Assembly (NCBI GenBank): GCA_902568975.1
Contig: CACFSO010000008.1
Coordinates: forward strand, 1-41,925
Length of the DNA stretch: 41,925 nucleotides
Reading direction: 5' to 3'
DNA from: an uncultured Pelagibacteraceae bacterium
Lineage (GTDB): Bacteria > Pseudomonadota > Alphaproteobacteria > Pelagibacterales > Pelagibacteraceae
In this document: in pieces, positions 1 to 9,084 of the stretch
Layout of the letters: the number at the start of each line of letters is the position of its first letter
How positions within the stretch are numbered: the stretch's first letter is position 1
Translations under genes and position numbers: made by a program
Notes under the pieces: generated by a model
Told to the model about the DNA's origin: nothing
What the model saw: the letters and a program-made list of their open reading frames with translations, nothing else
Databases searched by the model: none

Positions 1-445
1 TTCTAGATGAAAAATTCATAGCTTCTATACATAATTCTCCGGTTCTGATTGAATCTAAATTTTTATTTCCCGTTGTATTTACAGCCATATCTGACAAAAC
101 TACATCAATTTTTCTTCCAAAATATTCTATAATTTTCTCCTGATTTTTTTGATCTAAAAAATCACCTTTAATGTGAAAAATATTTTGTATTTTTGGTATT
201 TCTTTAATATCAATGGATAATATTTTTCCTCTAATATTTTTTTTTGATATATATTGTGACCAACTACCTGGAGCTGACCCCAAATCTATTAAAGAAATAT
301 TATTTTTAAGAATCTTAAATTTCTTATCAATTTCTATTAATTTGTAAACTGCTCTAGATCTATATCCTTCTGCTTTTGACTGACGTACATAAATGTCTCT
401 TTGATGTTTGTTAATCCAATTTTTTGAAATTTTATTTTTCTTCAA
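1..445 (-). CDS. rlmE: 23S rRNA (uridine-2'-O)-methyltransferase RlmE/FtsJ, 3' end missing
   Basis: FtsJ-family enzymes 2'-O-methylate U2552 of 23S rRNA with SAM. About 148 residues are visible before the left window edge. The translation has the SAM-binding stretch LIDLGSAPGSWSQ and the later VVLSDMAVNTTGN segment holding the catalytic Asp of the family K-D-K-E tetrad. The N-terminal text (NWINKHQRDIYVRQSKAEGYRSRA, read here in two parts) is typical of the family. I place the start at TTG 445-443, directly after the TAG stop of the upstream glycosyltransferase and in the same frame; no ATG or GTG fits, because the conserved N-terminus begins at once. It is probably translated by re-initiation from the upstream gene. 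The C-terminal part cannot be assessed. Confidence 0.93.
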   Translation of the reverse strand, partial: MKKNKISKNWINKHQRDIYVRQSKAEGYRSRAVYKLIEIDKKFKILKNNISLIDLGSAPGSWSQYISKKNIRGKILSIDIKEIPKIQNIFHIKGDFLDQKNQEKIIEYFGRKIDVVLSDMAVNTTGNKNLDSIRTGELCIEAMNFSSR

Positions 446-1357
446 CTACTTAAAATACCTTAAGCTTTTGGATATATAAATATCTTCTAATGTTTTGATT
501 TTTATTTTAACATTTTTATCTAATCTCATATCTTTATTTTTATCCCATATTCCTGCTGCTAGATGCATTATACCAATTTTATTATTTGGTAAGTATGGTT
601 CTACAAAAGCTTTATTAGTATCATCATATTTTGGAAACAGATTACTAGCTATCCAATTACAATATAATGGTAAAAACTCTGTTTCAACTTCATCAATATA
701 CACTGACATGTTTATTGCTAAACCTTCAGATCCAAATATCTTTCCTGAGCTTAAAGTTTTTTTAAGATTATCTTGCCATGATTTCCAACAAGTTGAATTT
801 TTTTCAAGAGAAAAAACTCCAATATTTATATGAGGTGCAAATGCAATTTTTCTAGCTTTTTCAAGTCCTATATTTGAGCTCATGGCATGCTTAAAATTTT
901 GTGATTTAATTAAAGCTAACTTTCCAAAAATCCAATTAACTTTTGACATTATTTTATATCCAGGTCCCATAGTTTGGGTAATTCCTAGTTTTCCATTTTC
1001 ACAAGCCTTAAAGTATAATTCTACTGTAGACCAATCGTGAACCCACGCATCACTATCTATCCAAAGATACTTATTATATTTTGGAAAGTATTTTGGAAGA
1101 AATGCCCTGGATACTTGACTTTTTAACCATTCTTTATCTTTAATTTTGTTAGAAGATACTTCTATATCCCACTCAGCTTTTTCAATTTCATCAACTTCTT
1201 TAGTTAAAAATTTTTTTTGATCTGCTGTTAAACCTGCATCTAATATACAAATTGCAATTTCAGAACTTTCTTTAAAACTTTTTATAGATTCAATTAATTC
1301 TCTCAATAATTCAAAATAATTTGAGTCTGCTAACGAAACAATGGCATTATTTTTCAT
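446..1357 (-). CDS. GT-A fold glycosyltransferase, GT8-like, function unknown
   Basis: A 303-residue protein with a GT-A layout: an N-terminal AIVSLADSNYF strand-loop and a DSD metal/nucleotide-sugar motif at residues 101-103 (YLWIDSDAWV). A late GIMHLAAG segment resembles the metal-binding His region of GT8-type enzymes. No signal peptide or membrane segment is visible, so it is probably cytosolic. The start codon overlaps the pssA stop by one base (TAATG), and rlmE follows with no spacer, so it is part of the psd-pssA-GT-rlmE transcript. Its neighbours suggest a role at the membrane or envelope, but donor and acceptor are not readable from sequence. The fold call is fairly secure; the family number is an inference. 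Confidence 0.75.
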   Translation of the reverse strand: MKNNAIVSLADSNYFELLRELIESIKSFKESSEIAICILDAGLTADQKKFLTKEVDEIEKAEWDIEVSSNKIKDKEWLKSQVSRAFLPKYFPKYNKYLWIDSDAWVHDWSTVELYFKACENGKLGITQTMGPGYKIMSKVNWIFGKLALIKSQNFKHAMSSNIGLEKARKIAFAPHINIGVFSLEKNSTCWKSWQDNLKKTLSSGKIFGSEGLAINMSVYIDEVETEFLPLYCNWIASNLFPKYDDTNKAFVEPYLPNNKIGIMHLAAGIWDKNKDMRLDKNVKIKIKTLEDIYISKSLRYFK

Positions 1358-2154
1358 TACAATATATCTTCATGGTCTTCCGATTCTTCAGATGCTAGAA
1401 AATGCTTTTTGTTTATACTTTGATAATGTAAAAAACTTGCTGGAATCATCGCCAAATATATCAGTCCTGATAAAACAATAGCATTAAATGTATAAACTAA
1501 TAATAATCCAAAATATAAGACTACTCCGAACAATAAAAAAATTGTCATATTTCTTGGTACTGCTATTTTTTTAAATGAATAAGTTGGAATTTTACTTATT
1601 AAAAAAATTGAAATAATAACGAATAAATATGGAGTTATTATTTTAGGATTAATATCAAAAAGTTTTAAATCACTAAAACTATATATTAATGGCATCAAAA
1701 CAAGAACCCCGCCAGCAGGAGAAGGAATTCCTTGAAAAAAGTTATCTCTCCAAGATGGTTCGGTATTAGAGGTTACATTGAATCTTGCAAGTCTTAAGGC
1801 AACACAAACAACATAAACTAAAAAAATAAGCCATCCAATTCTACCTAATTCATTTAAAGTCCAAAAGTACATAATAAATCCCGGTGCTACACCAAAACTT
1901 ATTACATCTGTTAAAGAGTCAAGCTCTTTTCCTACTTTTGAAGTTCCTTTAATCAATCTAGCAATACGTCCATCTAAACCATCTATAACTGCAGCAACTA
2001 TTATTGCAAAAATTGAGATTTCAAATTTACCATCAAAAGCAAATTTTATTGAACTTAATCCTATACATACACCTACCAGTGTTAAAATATTTGGCAACAT
2101 AATTCTAGTTTTTTTGTTCGAAACTAGTTTAAAATTTTTTTTTTGCTCTTCCAT
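1357..2154 (-). CDS. pssA: CDP-diacylglycerol-serine O-phosphatidyltransferase
   Basis: Makes phosphatidylserine from CDP-diacylglycerol and serine, the first step toward phosphatidylethanolamine. The 265-residue protein carries the CDP-alcohol phosphotransferase signature: D58-G59, D61-G62, A65-R66, G75, D79 and D83, with the usual spacing. Several hydrophobic segments precede and follow it, as expected for an integral inner-membrane enzyme of this family. It lies three bases downstream of psd, which carries out the next reaction, so the pair forms a functional operon. The downstream glycosyltransferase start overlaps its stop. The C-terminus is charged (SEESEDHEDIL), which is unremarkable. 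Confidence 0.95.
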   Translation of the reverse strand: MEEQKKNFKLVSNKKTRIMLPNILTLVGVCIGLSSIKFAFDGKFEISIFAIIVAAVIDGLDGRIARLIKGTSKVGKELDSLTDVISFGVAPGFIMYFWTLNELGRIGWLIFLVYVVCVALRLARFNVTSNTEPSWRDNFFQGIPSPAGGVLVLMPLIYSFSDLKLFDINPKIITPYLFVIISIFLISKIPTYSFKKIAVPRNMTIFLLFGVVLYFGLLLVYTFNAIVLSGLIYLAMIPASFLHYQSINKKHFLASEESEDHEDIL

Positions 2155-2157
2155 AAA

Positions 2158-2805
2158 TTATTTCTTTGCAATTAAAGTTTCTCCAGCAATAGTTTTTTGA
2201 TTTAATTTAATTAATGTTTGATAGTTTTCAAAATAAATATCAACTCTACTTCCAAATCTAATCATTCCTATTCTGGATCCTTGACTTAAATTTTCATCTT
2301 TAGATACTTCAGTAACTATTCTTCTGGCAATTAAACCTGCTATTTGAACAACTATTATATCTTCTCCGTTTTTATTTTTAATCTTATAATAATTTTTCTC
2401 GTTATCTTCGCTGGCTTTATCAAGTGAAGCATTTAAAAATTTTCCTGGTTTATATAAAATTTCTGCTACTGATCCTGAACAAGGTGATCTATTAACATGA
2501 CAGTCAAACACGTTCATAAAAATTCCAACTTTGTTAAATTTTTTATTTTCTAAACCTAATTCTTTTGGACCATTTGTTTCAGAAACATGCACAATTGTTC
2601 CATCTGCAGGACTTGTCAAATAATCATCATTTTCGATTGAAAATCTTTCGGGATCTCTAAAAAAATAGTAACACCAAATAGTTAAAATAACTCCTATAAA
2701 TCCTAGAAAGCCATTAATAAAATATAAAACAATTGTTGCTACACAGAATATAACTAAAAACTTGTATCCTTCGTTATGAAGTTTTGGAAAAATTTTGTCT
2801 AACAT
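2158..2805 (-). CDS. psd: Phosphatidylserine decarboxylase proenzyme, short type
   Basis: Converts phosphatidylserine to phosphatidylethanolamine using a pyruvoyl group made by self-cleavage. The 215-residue length and the sequence match the short, archaeal-type PSD subfamily found in many alphaproteobacteria. Supporting motifs are the SPADGT segment, the NVFDCHVNRSPCSG segment with a conserved His, and RFGSRVD near the C-terminus. The predicted self-cleavage is between G185 and S186, so S186 becomes the pyruvoyl group. One or two N-terminal hydrophobic segments (about residues 15-47) should anchor it in the inner membrane. It is the first gene of the minus-strand operon and diverges from icd across 75 bases. 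There is no clear ribosome binding site. Confidence 0.95.
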   Translation of the reverse strand: MLDKIFPKLHNEGYKFLVIFCVATIVLYFINGFLGFIGVILTIWCYYFFRDPERFSIENDDYLTSPADGTIVHVSETNGPKELGLENKKFNKVGIFMNVFDCHVNRSPCSGSVAEILYKPGKFLNASLDKASEDNEKNYYKIKNKNGEDIIVVQIAGLIARRIVTEVSKDENLSQGSRIGMIRFGSRVDIYFENYQTLIKLNQKTIAGETLIAKK

Positions 2806-2815
2806 ATTCGTTTAT

Positions 2816-2843
2816 TTGATAATTTTAGTGTAATATGTATATA
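2816..2843 (+). promoter_or_regulatory. Candidate sigma70 promoter for icd
   Basis: In the 75-base gap between psd and icd, TTGATA (2816-2821) and TATATA (2838-2843) are 16 bases apart on the plus strand. Transcription would start near 2850 and leave a leader of about 30 bases before the icd ATG at 2881. The gap is AT-rich, so a match of this kind can arise by chance. No Shine-Dalgarno sequence is visible before icd. Confidence 0.4.
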
Positions 2844-2880
2844 AGATAATTAAATTCAACTAATAAGATACATCTAAATA

Positions 2881-4095
2881 ATGAGTAAAATTAAGGTAAA
2901 AAATCCCATTGTCGAGCTTGATGGCGATGAAATGACAAGAATAATGTGGAAGTTTATAAAAACTAAACTCATTCTTCCATATATAGATTTAGGTATTAAA
3001 TACTATGATCTTGGAATTAAAAATCGTGATAAAACTAATGACCAAGTAACAATTGATTGCGCTAAGGCAATTAAAAAAAATGGTGTTGGAATAAAATGCG
3101 CAACAATTACACCTGACGAACTTAGAGTTAAAGAATTTAATTTAAAAAAAATGTGGAGATCTCCAAATGGTACAATAAGAAATATTTTAGGAGGTACTGT
3201 TTTTCGAGAACCTATAATATGTAAAAATATTCCTAAATTAGTACCTAGCTGGACTAATCCGATTTGTATAGGAAGACATGCTTTTGGGGATCAATATAGA
3301 GCAACTGATTTTCAAGTACCTGGTAAAGGTAAACTAGAAATGAAATGGACATCGGAAAATGGAAAAGAAAAAAAAGAATTTGAAGTATTTAATTTCCCAG
3401 GGCCAGGTGTTGCAATGTCAATGTATAATCTTGATCAGTCTATTAAAGATTTTGCAAGAGCGTGTATGAATTATGGACTTAATAGAAAGTGGCCTGTTTA
3501 TCTTTCAACTAAAAATACAATTTTAAAAAAATATGATGGAAGATTTAAAGATTTATTTGAACAGGTTTTTGAAAATGAATTTAAAGAAAAATTTAATGAA
3601 AAAGGAATAACATACGAACACAGACTTATAGATGACATGGTTGCGTGTGCAATGAAATGGAATGGCAATTACATTTGGGCATGTAAAAATTATGATGGTG
3701 ACGTACAATCTGATACAGTTGCTCAAGGATTTGGATCTTTGGGACTTATGACAAGTGTTTTGATGACACCAGATGGTGATACTATAGAATCTGAAGCCGC
3801 ACATGGAACAGTTACAAGACATTATAGATTACATCAGCAAGGAAAAGAAACCTCTACAAACCCTATTGCATCAATTTTTGCTTGGGCAAGAGGACTTTAT
3901 CATAGAGCAAAAATGGATAACAATGAAGATTTAAAAAAATTTGTAGAATCGTTAGAAACTGTATGTATAGAAACTGTTGAAAAAGGATCAATGACCAAGG
4001 ACTTAGCTATTTTGGTTGGGCCTTCAACAAAATACCTTACAACAAATCAATTATTAGATATTATAAATAAAAATTTACAATCAAAATTAAATTAA
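2881..4095 (+). CDS. icd: NADP-dependent isocitrate dehydrogenase, eukaryote-like type
   Basis: TCA cycle enzyme producing 2-oxoglutarate, CO2 and NADPH. The 404-residue protein resembles the homodimeric type II (eukaryotic/alphaproteobacterial) group rather than E. coli Icd: it opens with [16 protein letters not shown] and has the substrate loop SPNGTIRN at about 94-101, followed by an [11 protein letters not shown] stretch with Arg110. Further on are the family segments [18 protein letters not shown] and [12 protein letters not shown]. It is the first gene of a plus-strand pair; the next gene starts on the base after its TAA stop and in the same frame. A candidate promoter lies upstream. 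Confidence 0.97.
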   Translation: MSKIKVKNPIVELDGDEMTRIMWKFIKTKLILPYIDLGIKYYDLGIKNRDKTNDQVTIDCAKAIKKNGVGIKCATITPDELRVKEFNLKKMWRSPNGTIRNILGGTVFREPIICKNIPKLVPSWTNPICIGRHAFGDQYRATDFQVPGKGKLEMKWTSENGKEKKEFEVFNFPGPGVAMSMYNLDQSIKDFARACMNYGLNRKWPVYLSTKNTILKKYDGRFKDLFEQVFENEFKEKFNEKGITYEHRLIDDMVACAMKWNGNYIWACKNYDGDVQSDTVAQGFGSLGLMTSVLMTPDGDTIESEAAHGTVTRHYRLHQQGKETSTNPIASIFAWARGLYHRAKMDNNEDLKKFVESLETVCIETVEKGSMTKDLAILVGPSTKYLTTNQLLDIINKNLQSKLN

Positions 4096-5085
4096 TTGTC
4101 TAAAAGTTTCGAAAATATATTAATAATAAATACTGGTGGTGGACTAGGTGACGCTTTACAATTAACTAGTTTATTTAACTATATAAATAAAAATTTAGAA
4201 CCAAAAAAAATCTATTATTTTTCAACTGATTTAAAAAAATTTTGGTATGAAAATAATTTGAAAGAGTACGCTCCAAAAAATCTTATAACTATAAAAAACT
4301 TTCCTGAACATTTCGGTGATTTATTCAAAGATAAAGAATTTGCAAAAAATTCTCTTAATGATTTCGAATTTACTTATTTTGATATGATTATTGATACACA
4401 AACTAAGTTAAAAAATACAATAATTTACAAAAAAATTCCTCATAAAGTTTATATTACTCCATGCTTAAATTATCTTTTAAGTAAGCCCTTTTTTTTTATA
4501 AAAAAAGAAAAACATGTAATTTATCGAATAATTAAATATTTAAATAAATATTTAAAAATTAACGATAAGATTGATTATAAAATTGATATTCCACAAATTT
4601 ACATAAATGAAGCAAAAAAAATATTAAATAAGAATTTAAGATATATTGGTTTTTCCATAACATCTGGCCATCCTTCGAGAGAAAAAGAATTTGATTTGAA
4701 AGAAATAATCAAAGTTGCCAATCATTATTCTAGTGATTTTACACCAACTTTTTTTATTGAAGATAAATTTGAAAATTTAAAGAAAGAATTAAAAAAAAAT
4801 GTAAAAAAATCCTTTTTCCCAGAAGAACATGTGGAAAAAAATTATAGAAGACCTATTTTTGTTACTACCTTAGGATCTCTTACAGATTTTAATATTTCAA
4901 TAGATAACGGTATTTCACATATGTTGTCATATTCTAAAAACAAAACATTTTGTTTTTATAATAAATATTCAGATAAATTTAAACCACTAGATGATAATTT
5001 TATTTGTTTTGATTGTGAAAAAGAAAATACTTCAATAAATAAAATTAAAGATAAAGATATAATAAATTATATTAAAAATAATTAA
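4096..5085 (+). CDS. GT9-like (heptosyltransferase-type) glycosyltransferase
   Basis: A 329-residue protein with the two ends of a GT9/GT-B heptosyltransferase fold: the opening ILIINTGGGLGDALQLTSL (phosphate-binding turn of the first Rossmann domain) and the late SIDNGISHMLS, matching the family's DSGxxH nucleotide-sugar site. The middle is divergent and Lys/Phe/Ile-rich. It may add sugars to an envelope glycan, but the substrate is unknown. The start is TTG 4096-4098, immediately after the icd TAA; the Rossmann motif starts within 12 residues, so a later start is unlikely. It probably depends on icd transcription and re-initiation. It converges on alaS with 11 bases between stops and no terminator. 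Confidence 0.75.
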   Translation: MSKSFENILIINTGGGLGDALQLTSLFNYINKNLEPKKIYYFSTDLKKFWYENNLKEYAPKNLITIKNFPEHFGDLFKDKEFAKNSLNDFEFTYFDMIIDTQTKLKNTIIYKKIPHKVYITPCLNYLLSKPFFFIKKEKHVIYRIIKYLNKYLKINDKIDYKIDIPQIYINEAKKILNKNLRYIGFSITSGHPSREKEFDLKEIIKVANHYSSDFTPTFFIEDKFENLKKELKKNVKKSFFPEEHVEKNYRRPIFVTTLGSLTDFNISIDNGISHMLSYSKNKTFCFYNKYSDKFKPLDDNFICFDCEKENTSINKIKDKDIINYIKNN

Positions 5086-5096
5086 GTTTACCTATT

Positions 5097-7766
5097 TTAA
5101 TTAATAAATTTCTTTATTTCTTCAAAAGCTAATTCAATCTTACTAAAATCTGTACCGCCAGCTTGAGCAAAATCAGATCTTCCACCGCCACCTTTTCCAC
5201 CTACTACTTCTGATCCAATTTTAACTAATTTTATAGCATTATATTTATCAATTAAGTTTTTTGTGACACCAACAGCAATTCCAATCTTACCTTCTTTTCC
5301 AGAACAAACTATAACAATTCCTTTTCCTAATTCTTTTTTACCATTATCAACCAACTTTCTTAATTCTTTAGGGGATAAGTCTTTAATTTTCTGAAATCTA
5401 ACTTTTATATTATTAATTAACTCATCTTTGATTTGATTTTTTTCTTTATCAGCTAAAATAGATTTTACTAAAAGTTCTTCATATTGATTATTTAACTCTT
5501 TAATTAATTCAATTTGGTCATTATTATCTAAAATCGGATTTCCTCCTAGCTTTAAAATTCTTTCTTTTATTTCTTTTATCTTTTCTTCATTTTTTTCTAC
5601 AACTAAATCTGATAGTTTTTCTTTTTTATTTAAGTAATCTTTTAATTGTTTATCTCTTAAAGCCTCTATTCTTCTTATCCCGGCTGCAATCGATGTTTGG
5701 CTTATAATCTTAAATTTGCCAATATCACCCGTATTTCTTACGTGTGTTCCACCACATAACTCAGTTGAGAAATATTTATCTTTTTCATCCCCCATAGATA
5801 AAACTCTAACCTCTTCTCCATACTTTTCTCCAAATAATGCTAGAGCGCCATTATCTACTGCTTCTTTAGGAGTCATCATCCTGGTTTTTACATCTGACTT
5901 TTTTTCAACCATTGAATTTACAAAACTTTCTATTTTTTGTATTTCTTCATTAGAAATAGGTTTCATATGGCTAAAATCAAACCTTAATCTATCAGGTGCT
6001 ACTAATGAGCCTTTTTGAATAACATGTGTGCCTAAAACTCTTCTCAATGACTCATGTAATAAATGAGTAGCAGAATGATATGCTCTTATATTTTCTCTTC
6101 TGTCTGTATTAATTTTCATTTCAACATTTTCTCTTAAATTTGCAGATCCTTTAAGTACTTTTCCATGATGTACAAAAATATCACCTAATTGTTTTTGAAC
6201 GTCAGTTACTTCAAATGTAAAATTTTCAGATAAAATAAGGCCAGTATCCCCAACTTGACCACCTGACTCGCCATAGAAAGGTGTTTGATTAACTATTATT
6301 ATTCCTTCTTCACCTTCAGTTAAAGTTTTAGTTTCTTTATTATTTTTTATTAAAGTAACAATTACACCTTCTGCTTGATTGGTTTCATATCCTAAAAATT
6401 CAGTTGCTTCTAATTTATCTTTAATACTAAACCATATTTCATCTACAGAGCTATCTCCAGATCCTTTCCAATTTTTTTTAGCAAGCTCTCTACTTTGTTT
6501 CATTAAAGACTCAAATTTTTTAGTATCTACTTTATAAGTTTTGTTTTTCAAAATATCTTCAGTTAAATCTAATGGAAAACCATAAGTATCATAAAGTTTA
6601 AAAGCAACTTGTCCTGGTAAAATTTTATCTATCTTTGAAATTTCTTCATTTAATATTTTTATACCTCTATCAAGGAGAACTAAAAATTTTTCTTCCTCCA
6701 TTTTTAAAGTTTCTTTAATTAAAGATTTAGCTCTTTCTAATTCTGGATAATTGCCTGACATCTCTTCTTGTAAAGTTTTAAAAATATTAAAAAAAATTGG
6801 TTCTTTAGCACCTAGTAAATGGGAGTGTCTCATCCCACGTCTCATAATACGTCTAAGAACATAACCTCTTCCTTCGTTTGATGGCAAAACACCTTCTGCG
6901 ATTAAAAATGAGCTTGCTCTCAAGTGATCAGCTATAACTCTAAAACTTGAAATATTATTTTCATTTGGATTCTGTTTTAGTGCTTCAGAAGTAGATTGAA
7001 TTAATTTTTTAAAATGATCTGTCTGATAATTATCATGAGTTCCTTGAAGCAGCGCTGTAATTCTTTCTAATCCCATTCCTGTATCAACAGAAGGTTTGGG
7101 TAAATTAATTCTTTTTTCTTTAGTGATTTGTTCAAATTGCATAAAAACAAGATTCCAAATTTCAATAAATCTATCTCCATCTTCATCTTTTGAACCAGGT
7201 AGACCACCTTTTAAATGACTGCCGTGATCATAAAAAATTTCCGAACAAGGTCCGCAAGGTCCTGTTTCGCCCATCGACCAAAAATTATCAGATGTGGAAA
7301 TCTTTATTATTTTATCATTCCCAAAACCAGTAACCTTTTTCCAAAGATTAAAAGCTTCTTGATCTTCATTAAAAACAGTAAAATAAAGTTTATTTTTGTC
7401 CAAACCAAAATCCTTAGTTATTAAATTCCAAGCCAGCTCAATTGCTTGTTCTTTAAAGTAATCTCCAAATGAAAAATTGCCCAGCATTTCAAAAAATGTA
7501 TGGTGTCTTGGTGTATAACCAACATTTTCTAAATCATTATGCTTTCCACCTGCTCTGACACACTTTTGCGAGGTAGTTGCTCTTTTATAATCTCTTTTTT
7601 CGAGCCCGGTAAAAACATTTTTAAACTGTACCATTCCAGAATTAGCAAACATTAGTGTAGGATCATTGTTTGGAACAAGGTTGCTTGATTCAACAATCTT
7701 ATGATCATTTTTTTTGAAATAATCTAGAAAACTATTTCTTATCTGATTTAGTGTTTTGTCTGCCAT
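5097..7766 (-). CDS. alaS: Alanyl-tRNA synthetase
   Basis: Charges tRNA-Ala. The full-length 889-residue protein has the class II catalytic domain (PRHHTFFEMLGNFSFGDYFK near the N-terminus, and GLERI further on) and an editing domain with the zinc-site pattern (HSATHLLH, then STELCGGTH). It ends with the C-Ala domain, whose glycine-rich GGKGGGGRSDFAQAGG segment is diagnostic. The first ATG gives MADKTLNQIRNSFLDYF, the usual N-terminus. It lies downstream of recA on the same strand but behind the recA terminator, so it probably has its own promoter in 7767-7815. It converges on the GT9-like gene. Confidence 0.98.
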   Translation of the reverse strand: MADKTLNQIRNSFLDYFKKNDHKIVESSNLVPNNDPTLMFANSGMVQFKNVFTGLEKRDYKRATTSQKCVRAGGKHNDLENVGYTPRHHTFFEMLGNFSFGDYFKEQAIELAWNLITKDFGLDKNKLYFTVFNEDQEAFNLWKKVTGFGNDKIIKISTSDNFWSMGETGPCGPCSEIFYDHGSHLKGGLPGSKDEDGDRFIEIWNLVFMQFEQITKEKRINLPKPSVDTGMGLERITALLQGTHDNYQTDHFKKLIQSTSEALKQNPNENNISSFRVIADHLRASSFLIAEGVLPSNEGRGYVLRRIMRRGMRHSHLLGAKEPIFFNIFKTLQEEMSGNYPELERAKSLIKETLKMEEEKFLVLLDRGIKILNEEISKIDKILPGQVAFKLYDTYGFPLDLTEDILKNKTYKVDTKKFESLMKQSRELAKKNWKGSGDSSVDEIWFSIKDKLEATEFLGYETNQAEGVIVTLIKNNKETKTLTEGEEGIIIVNQTPFYGESGGQVGDTGLILSENFTFEVTDVQKQLGDIFVHHGKVLKGSANLRENVEMKINTDRRENIRAYHSATHLLHESLRRVLGTHVIQKGSLVAPDRLRFDFSHMKPISNEEIQKIESFVNSMVEKKSDVKTRMMTPKEAVDNGALALFGEKYGEEVRVLSMGDEKDKYFSTELCGGTHVRNTGDIGKFKIISQTSIAAGIRRIEALRDKQLKDYLNKKEKLSDLVVEKNEEKIKEIKERILKLGGNPILDNNDQIELIKELNNQYEELLVKSILADKEKNQIKDELINNIKVRFQKIKDLSPKELRKLVDNGKKELGKGIVIVCSGKEGKIGIAVGVTKNLIDKYNAIKLVKIGSEVVGGKGGGGRSDFAQAGGTDFSKIELAFEEIKKFIN

Positions 7767-7815
7767 ATTTTTTAAAATACAGCTTTTTTGTTTGATGTCT
7801 AGTTATACAGATGGG

Positions 7816-7842
7816 AAAAAGGCGCTTTTTCAGCGCCTTTTT
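7816..7842 (-). terminator. Intrinsic terminator downstream of recA
   Basis: A perfect 10-bp inverted repeat, AAAAAGGCGC / GCGCCTTTTT, encloses a 7-base loop. On the recA strand the GC core is followed by a run of five T. The block of six G/C bases stands out in this AT-rich DNA. It lies 20 bases past the recA stop and 50 bases before alaS, so it should separate the two transcription units. The repeat is symmetric and could work in both directions. Confidence 0.85.
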
Positions 7843-7862
7843 AGTAACTAAAAGTTTTTCTG

Positions 7863-8978
7863 CTAATTCTTTTTAGTAGGAATTTCCTCTTTTGATTCTA
7901 CTTTTTCTTTTTCTATAGGATTTCCTTCAATTTTTTTTGAAATTACACCGGCTTTTTCTCTTATCGCCATTTCAATTTCTGCTGCAGCTTTTGGATTTTG
8001 TTCAAGATAAACTTTAGCGTTTTCTCTGCCTTGGCCTATCTTTTCTCCTTTATATGCATACCAAGCTCCAGATTTTTCAACTATATCTGCCTTTGATCCT
8101 AGATCAATTAGCTCTCCAGATTTACTAATTCCTTTTCCATACATTAAATCGAACTCAACCACTTTGAATGGAGGTGATACTTTATTTTTAACAACTTTAA
8201 CCCTTGTCGCATTTCCAATAATTGCATCTTTTTCTTTAATAGCTCCAATTCTTCTTATATCCATTCTAACAGATGAATAGAATTTAAGTGCATTACCACC
8301 TGATGTAGTTTCCGGACTTCCAAACATAACTCCAATTTTCATTCTTATTTGGTTGATGAAAATAACCATTGTGTTTGTTCGTGAAATTGAACTAGTTAAT
8401 TTTCTTAAAGCTTGACTCATTAGTCTTGACTGAAGGCCTACATGATGGTCTCCCATTTCACCTTCTATTTCAGCTCTTGGCGTTAAAGCAGCCACTGAGT
8501 CAACAACTAGTACTGAAACTGATCCTGATTTAATTAGTGTGTCTGCAATCTCTAAAGCTTGTTCGCCTGTATCTGGTTGAGAAATTAACAGTTCCTCAGT
8601 ATCAACCCCTAATTTTTTTGCATAAACTGGATCTAGTGCATGTTCTGCATCTATAAATCCACAAATTCCACCTGTTTTTTGTGCTTCGGCAAGTACTTGA
8701 AGTGCAAGCGTTGTTTTTCCAGATGATTCAGGTCCATAAATTTCAATAATTCTGCCTTTTGGCAAACCACCTATTCCAAGAGCAAGGTCTAAACTCAAAG
8801 ATCCTGTTGAAATAGACTCAACATCCATAGCTTTTTGTTGACCAAGTTTCATTACAGAGCCTTTTCCAAAATTATCTGTAATTTGGCTTATTGCTGCCTC
8901 TAGAGCCTTATTTTTTTCTTTATTTTCCAATTCTTGGTTTTTAGTAGATTTAACTACTTTTAGGTTATTTTTAGTCAT
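7863..8978 (-). CDS. recA: Recombinase RecA
   Basis: ATP-dependent strand exchange protein and SOS co-protease. The 371-residue sequence has Walker [10 protein letters not shown] at 82-90, the [15 protein letters not shown]alker B region, the L1/L2 DNA-binding loop segments (including [21 protein letters not shown], read here in pieces) and a charged C-terminal tail. A near-consensus LexA-type box and a plausible promoter lie upstream, so it is probably damage-inducible. A strong terminator follows it, making it monocistronic. The start ATG has only a weak GAG-type ribosome binding site (AAAGAGAT). Confidence 0.99.
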   Translation of the reverse strand: MTKNNLKVVKSTKNQELENKEKNKALEAAISQITDNFGKGSVMKLGQQKAMDVESISTGSLSLDLALGIGGLPKGRIIEIYGPESSGKTTLALQVLAEAQKTGGICGFIDAEHALDPVYAKKLGVDTEELLISQPDTGEQALEIADTLIKSGSVSVLVVDSVAALTPRAEIEGEMGDHHVGLQSRLMSQALRKLTSSISRTNTMVIFINQIRMKIGVMFGSPETTSGGNALKFYSSVRMDIRRIGAIKEKDAIIGNATRVKVVKNKVSPPFKVVEFDLMYGKGISKSGELIDLGSKADIVEKSGAWYAYKGEKIGQGRENAKVYLEQNPKAAAEIEMAIREKAGVISKKIEGNPIEKEKVESKEEIPTKKN

Positions 8979-9024
8979 AATTTATCTCTTTTTTTTGTTT
9001 TTTTAACATTCGAATCATGTTTTA

Positions 9025-9052
9025 AATGTACACATTTTGTTCTCATTGGCAA
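9025..9052 (-). promoter_or_regulatory. Predicted recA promoter
   Basis: On the minus strand, TTGCCA (complement of 9047-9052) and TACATT (complement of 9025-9030) are 16 bases apart. They would start transcription about 60 bases before the recA ATG. The predicted SOS box sits in the spacer and overlaps the -10, a position where a repressor would block RNA polymerase. Confidence 0.5.
9026..9045 (-). promoter_or_regulatory. Predicted SOS (LexA-type) operator of recA
   Basis: The minus strand reads TGAGAACAAAATGTGTACAT. The core GAAC-N7-GTAC (9028-9042) differs by one base from the alphaproteobacterial LexA site GAAC-N7-GAAC (the same as GTTC-N7-GTTC). The 20-base segment matches the operator before umuD (12243-12262) at 17 of 20 positions, a strong internal control. 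The family consensus is established knowledge; its use here is inferred from the match and its position. Confidence 0.75.
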
Positions 9053-9084
9053 CAATAATTTTAAATTAGTTAAAATTTAGCAAT

